Positions 62,221 through 64,000 of a DNA stretch of 64,000 nucleotides are shown here, one piece after another. Under the pieces are notes generated by a model, which was not told the DNA's origin, ran no database searches, and was given only the letters and a program-made list of their open reading frames with translations. Numbering within the stretch: the first letter of the stretch is position 1; each line of letters starts with the position of its first letter. The position numbers and the translations under genes were made by a program. Source of the DNA: Pseudomonas sp. ACM7 (GTDB lineage: Bacteria > Pseudomonadota > Gammaproteobacteria > Pseudomonadales > Pseudomonadaceae); the NCBI RefSeq assembly GCF_004136015.1, contig NZ_CP024866.1, positions 803,461 through 867,460 of the forward strand, in the 5' to 3' direction.

Positions 62221-64000
62221 TTAGTCCGGCTTGCCGTCAACCACACCGGCGGTGTTGTCGATCAGGCTCTTGGTCGCCGTTTGCAGGAACGCTTCGAGCT
62301 TGAGCTTCAGCTCAGCGGTACGCGGTGCATCCGGAACGATCTCGGCGTGAGGTGTCGCGCCCAGTTCGTATTGGTACATCTTCGGCGCCATTTCCTTTTC
62401 CTTCGGCAGCACCAGAATCTGATCAACCGTGATGATGGCGGTGGTCTGCTCGCTACCCGACGGCTTGATCACGCCAAAACCGGTGTCGCCTTCAGGCAGG
62501 TTGAGCAGGTCGCGCCCCCAGCACTGATGACGCACTTCACCACCAATGCGGCCCATGATGGTCGGCACGATGTCGATCTGCGTGCCCACGGTATGGTCAC
62601 GCTGGCCGAACTTTTCCTGGATGCCCGGTGCGATCATCAGCATCGGCACGTTGAAGCGGCCCAGGTCCATTTCGGTGATCTGGCGCTCGTTGCCAAAACC
62701 GTGGTCGCCGACGATGACAAACAGGGTTTCCTTGAAATACGGCTCCTTGCGGGCCTTTTCAAAGAACTGGCCCAGCGCCCAGTCCGCATAGCGCATGGCG
62801 GTCAAATGCTCGTTCAGGCTACCGCGATCGGTCACGCGCTCAACCGGTAATGGTGTCGGCAAGGCGTAAGGCGTGTGGTTGGACAGGGTTTGCAGCAGCG
62901 CATAGAACGGCTTGCCGTTTTCCCGCGCCTTGAGCTCTACCAGACCACGGTCGAACATGTCCTGGTCGGACACACCCCAGGTCGGATCGGAAAACACCGG
63001 GTTCATGAAGTCGTTACGACCAATGAAGTTGGTCATGCCCTGGTTGCTGAAGAAACCCGACTGGTTATCCCAGGCGAAGTCGCCGTTGTAGACGTACACG
63101 TCGTCATAGTCACGGGCACTGAGCAATTGCGGCAGGCCGGACAACTTGTGGCTGCCTTCCGGCGTCTGCATCAGGTATTCGAAACCTGGCAGGTTCGGGA
63201 AGCAGGCCATGGTGGCGAACATACCCTGGTGGGTATGGGTTCCGTTGGAGAAGAAGCGGTCGAACAACAGGCCTTCCTTCGACAGTTTGTCGAGGTACGG
63301 CGTGATGTTGCCCGGTGCACCCAAGGCGCCCACCGAGTGACCGGCCATGCTTTCCATCAGGATCACGACAACGTTCTTGATCGGCAGGGTCTTGTCGGCC
63401 GGCGGCGTGTAATCGCGACGCACGGCGGCGGTCTCGGCATCCACCAGTTTGTCGTCCGGCATCACCAGCATGTCACGCACGATTTTCTGCGCTTCAGGCT
63501 GTGGCAATGTGGCCTTCCAGACGTTGTCGCGATCTTCGGACATGCGGCTCTTGGCCGCGGCGACCAGCGACAAGGTGCCGTTGAGGCCCAACTGGTTGGC
63601 GAAGTTCGAGTTGGTGGTGTAAACGTCACCCCAACGCAGTGGCGGGCCCTGACGCAGGGTGCCACGAGCGGCCACCACGCAAACCAGCAGGCAGACGACG
63701 AACACCGTGATGCGCGCATACCACGGGGCGATCTGGCGCGTGCCGATGCTGCCGCCGCTGAAGGGGCCACGAGGCCGGGTGGCGCGGTCGGCGCCCTTGA
63801 ACGCCAGGGTCAGGATCAACGTGCCCACGGCCCAGGCCAGCAGGTAGCGAACCACCGGGAAACCGTACCAGAGCATGCTCATCACGGTTTTCGGGTCTTC
63901 CTTTACATATTGGAAGACCAGGCCGTTGAGGCGCTGGTGGAACTCACGGTAAAAGTCCATCTCCATCAGGCCGAGGAACAGCGCGATGCTCGAGGCAATG
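62221..64000 (-). CDS. LTA-synthase-like membrane sulfatase, partial at its N-terminus
   Basis: At least 593 residues are present; the frame is open to the window edge, so the start lies to the right of 64000. Membrane helices are visible (SIALFLGL at the edge, YLLAWAVGTLILTL, ARITVFVVCLLVCVV). A periplasmic alkaline-phosphatase-fold domain follows with VVVILMESMAGHS (metal ligand), the nucleophile region FFSNGTHTHQGMFAT (probable Thr) and IVGDHGFGN. In Gram-negatives such enzymes add phosphoglycerol or phosphoethanolamine to glucans or lipids. The acceptor here is unknown. The MEMDF start at 63966 is only an internal Met. Confidence 0.88.
   Translation of the reverse strand, partial: IASSIALFLGLMEMDFYREFHQRLNGLVFQYVKEDPKTVMSMLWYGFPVVRYLLAWAVGTLILTLAFKGADRATRPRGPFSGGSIGTRQIAPWYARITVFVVCLLVCVVAARGTLRQGPPLRWGDVYTTNSNFANQLGLNGTLSLVAAAKSRMSEDRDNVWKATLPQPEAQKIVRDMLVMPDDKLVDAETAAVRRDYTPPADKTLPIKNVVVILMESMAGHSVGALGAPGNITPYLDKLSKEGLLFDRFFSNGTHTHQGMFATMACFPNLPGFEYLMQTPEGSHKLSGLPQLLSARDYDDVYVYNGDFAWDNQSGFFSNQGMTNFIGRNDFMNPVFSDPTWGVSDQDMFDRGLVELKARENGKPFYALLQTLSNHTPYALPTPLPVERVTDRGSLNEHLTAMRYADWALGQFFEKARKEPYFKETLFVIVGDHGFGNERQITEMDLGRFNVPMLMIAPGIQEKFGQRDHTVGTQIDIVPTIMGRIGGEVRHQCWGRDLLNLPEGDTGFGVIKPSGSEQTTAIITVDQILVLPKEKEMAPKMYQYELGATPHAEIVPDAPRTAELKLKLEAFLQTATKSLIDNTAGVVDGKPD

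Overview
The window is a stretch of chromosome from a fluorescent pseudomonad, most like the Pseudomonas fluorescens group. The evidence is Pseudomonas-type REP/REPIN repeats in nearly every long gap, an UndA-type 1-undecene synthase, an N-acetylglutaminylglutamine amide (NAGGN) osmolyte operon, RbdA- and AlgO/Prc-like genes, and high GC. From memory of P. aeruginosa PAO1, two blocks keep that order: fumC2–DUF2059–bolA–trhO–dsbA-like–ABC transporter–rbdA (PA0854–PA0861) and the pap / NAGGN region (about PA3455–PA3461). No alignment was run.

Layout. 1–0.53 kb: the end of an IS66-type element abutting an Hpt-domain fragment, apparently the 3' remnant of a disrupted sensor kinase. 0.58–8.9 kb: signalling and oxidative-stress genes (HD-GYP phosphodiesterase, free-Met-sulfoxide reductase, DUF815 ATPase, hybrid kinase, OhrR-type regulator with glutathione peroxidase, MsrB). 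9.1–13.4 kb: alaA, htpX, tpm and a DOPA-dioxygenase-like gene; a small MITE-like insertion splits the htpX terminator. 13.4–19.8 kb: a GntR/UTRA regulator, divergent from an ABC importer operon with a phosphodiesterase-like enzyme and a HAD phosphatase. 20–26.8 kb: quinone reductase, Prc protease, EAL-CBS-GGDEF protein, a small XRE-regulator operon and a DUF1232 gene with paired DnaA boxes at its start. 27–31 kb: an FKBP lipoprotein and a di-heme cytochrome / catalase-like pair. 31.2–31.7 kb: a tandemly duplicated tRNA-Val/tRNA-Asp unit. 31.9–37.7 kb: rdgC, a BASS transporter, a guanidine-II riboswitch with gdx/sugE, undA and rbdA.

37.96–42.12 kb holds the most unusual gene: a 1384-residue toxin-like protein ending in a nucleic-acid-deaminase-like zinc motif, with no room beside it for an immunity gene. 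42.1–48 kb returns to conserved genes (ABC exporter, DsbA-like, TrhO, BolA, DUF2059, FumC). 48.1–58.4 kb carries an EamA transporter, a thiolase, polyphosphate:AMP phosphotransferase, mnmC and the NAGGN genes, followed by an M42 peptidase. 59.9–64 kb has yheU, a divergent csrA paralogue, ynfA, an SDR, a DUF3309 peptide and an LTA-synthase-like sulfatase cut by the window edge.

Themes: c-di-GMP signalling (three proteins), repair of oxidised methionine and peroxides, osmoprotection, and repeat-rich intergenic spaces. Coordinates were read by eye; family calls come from motifs and remembered homologues, not searches.
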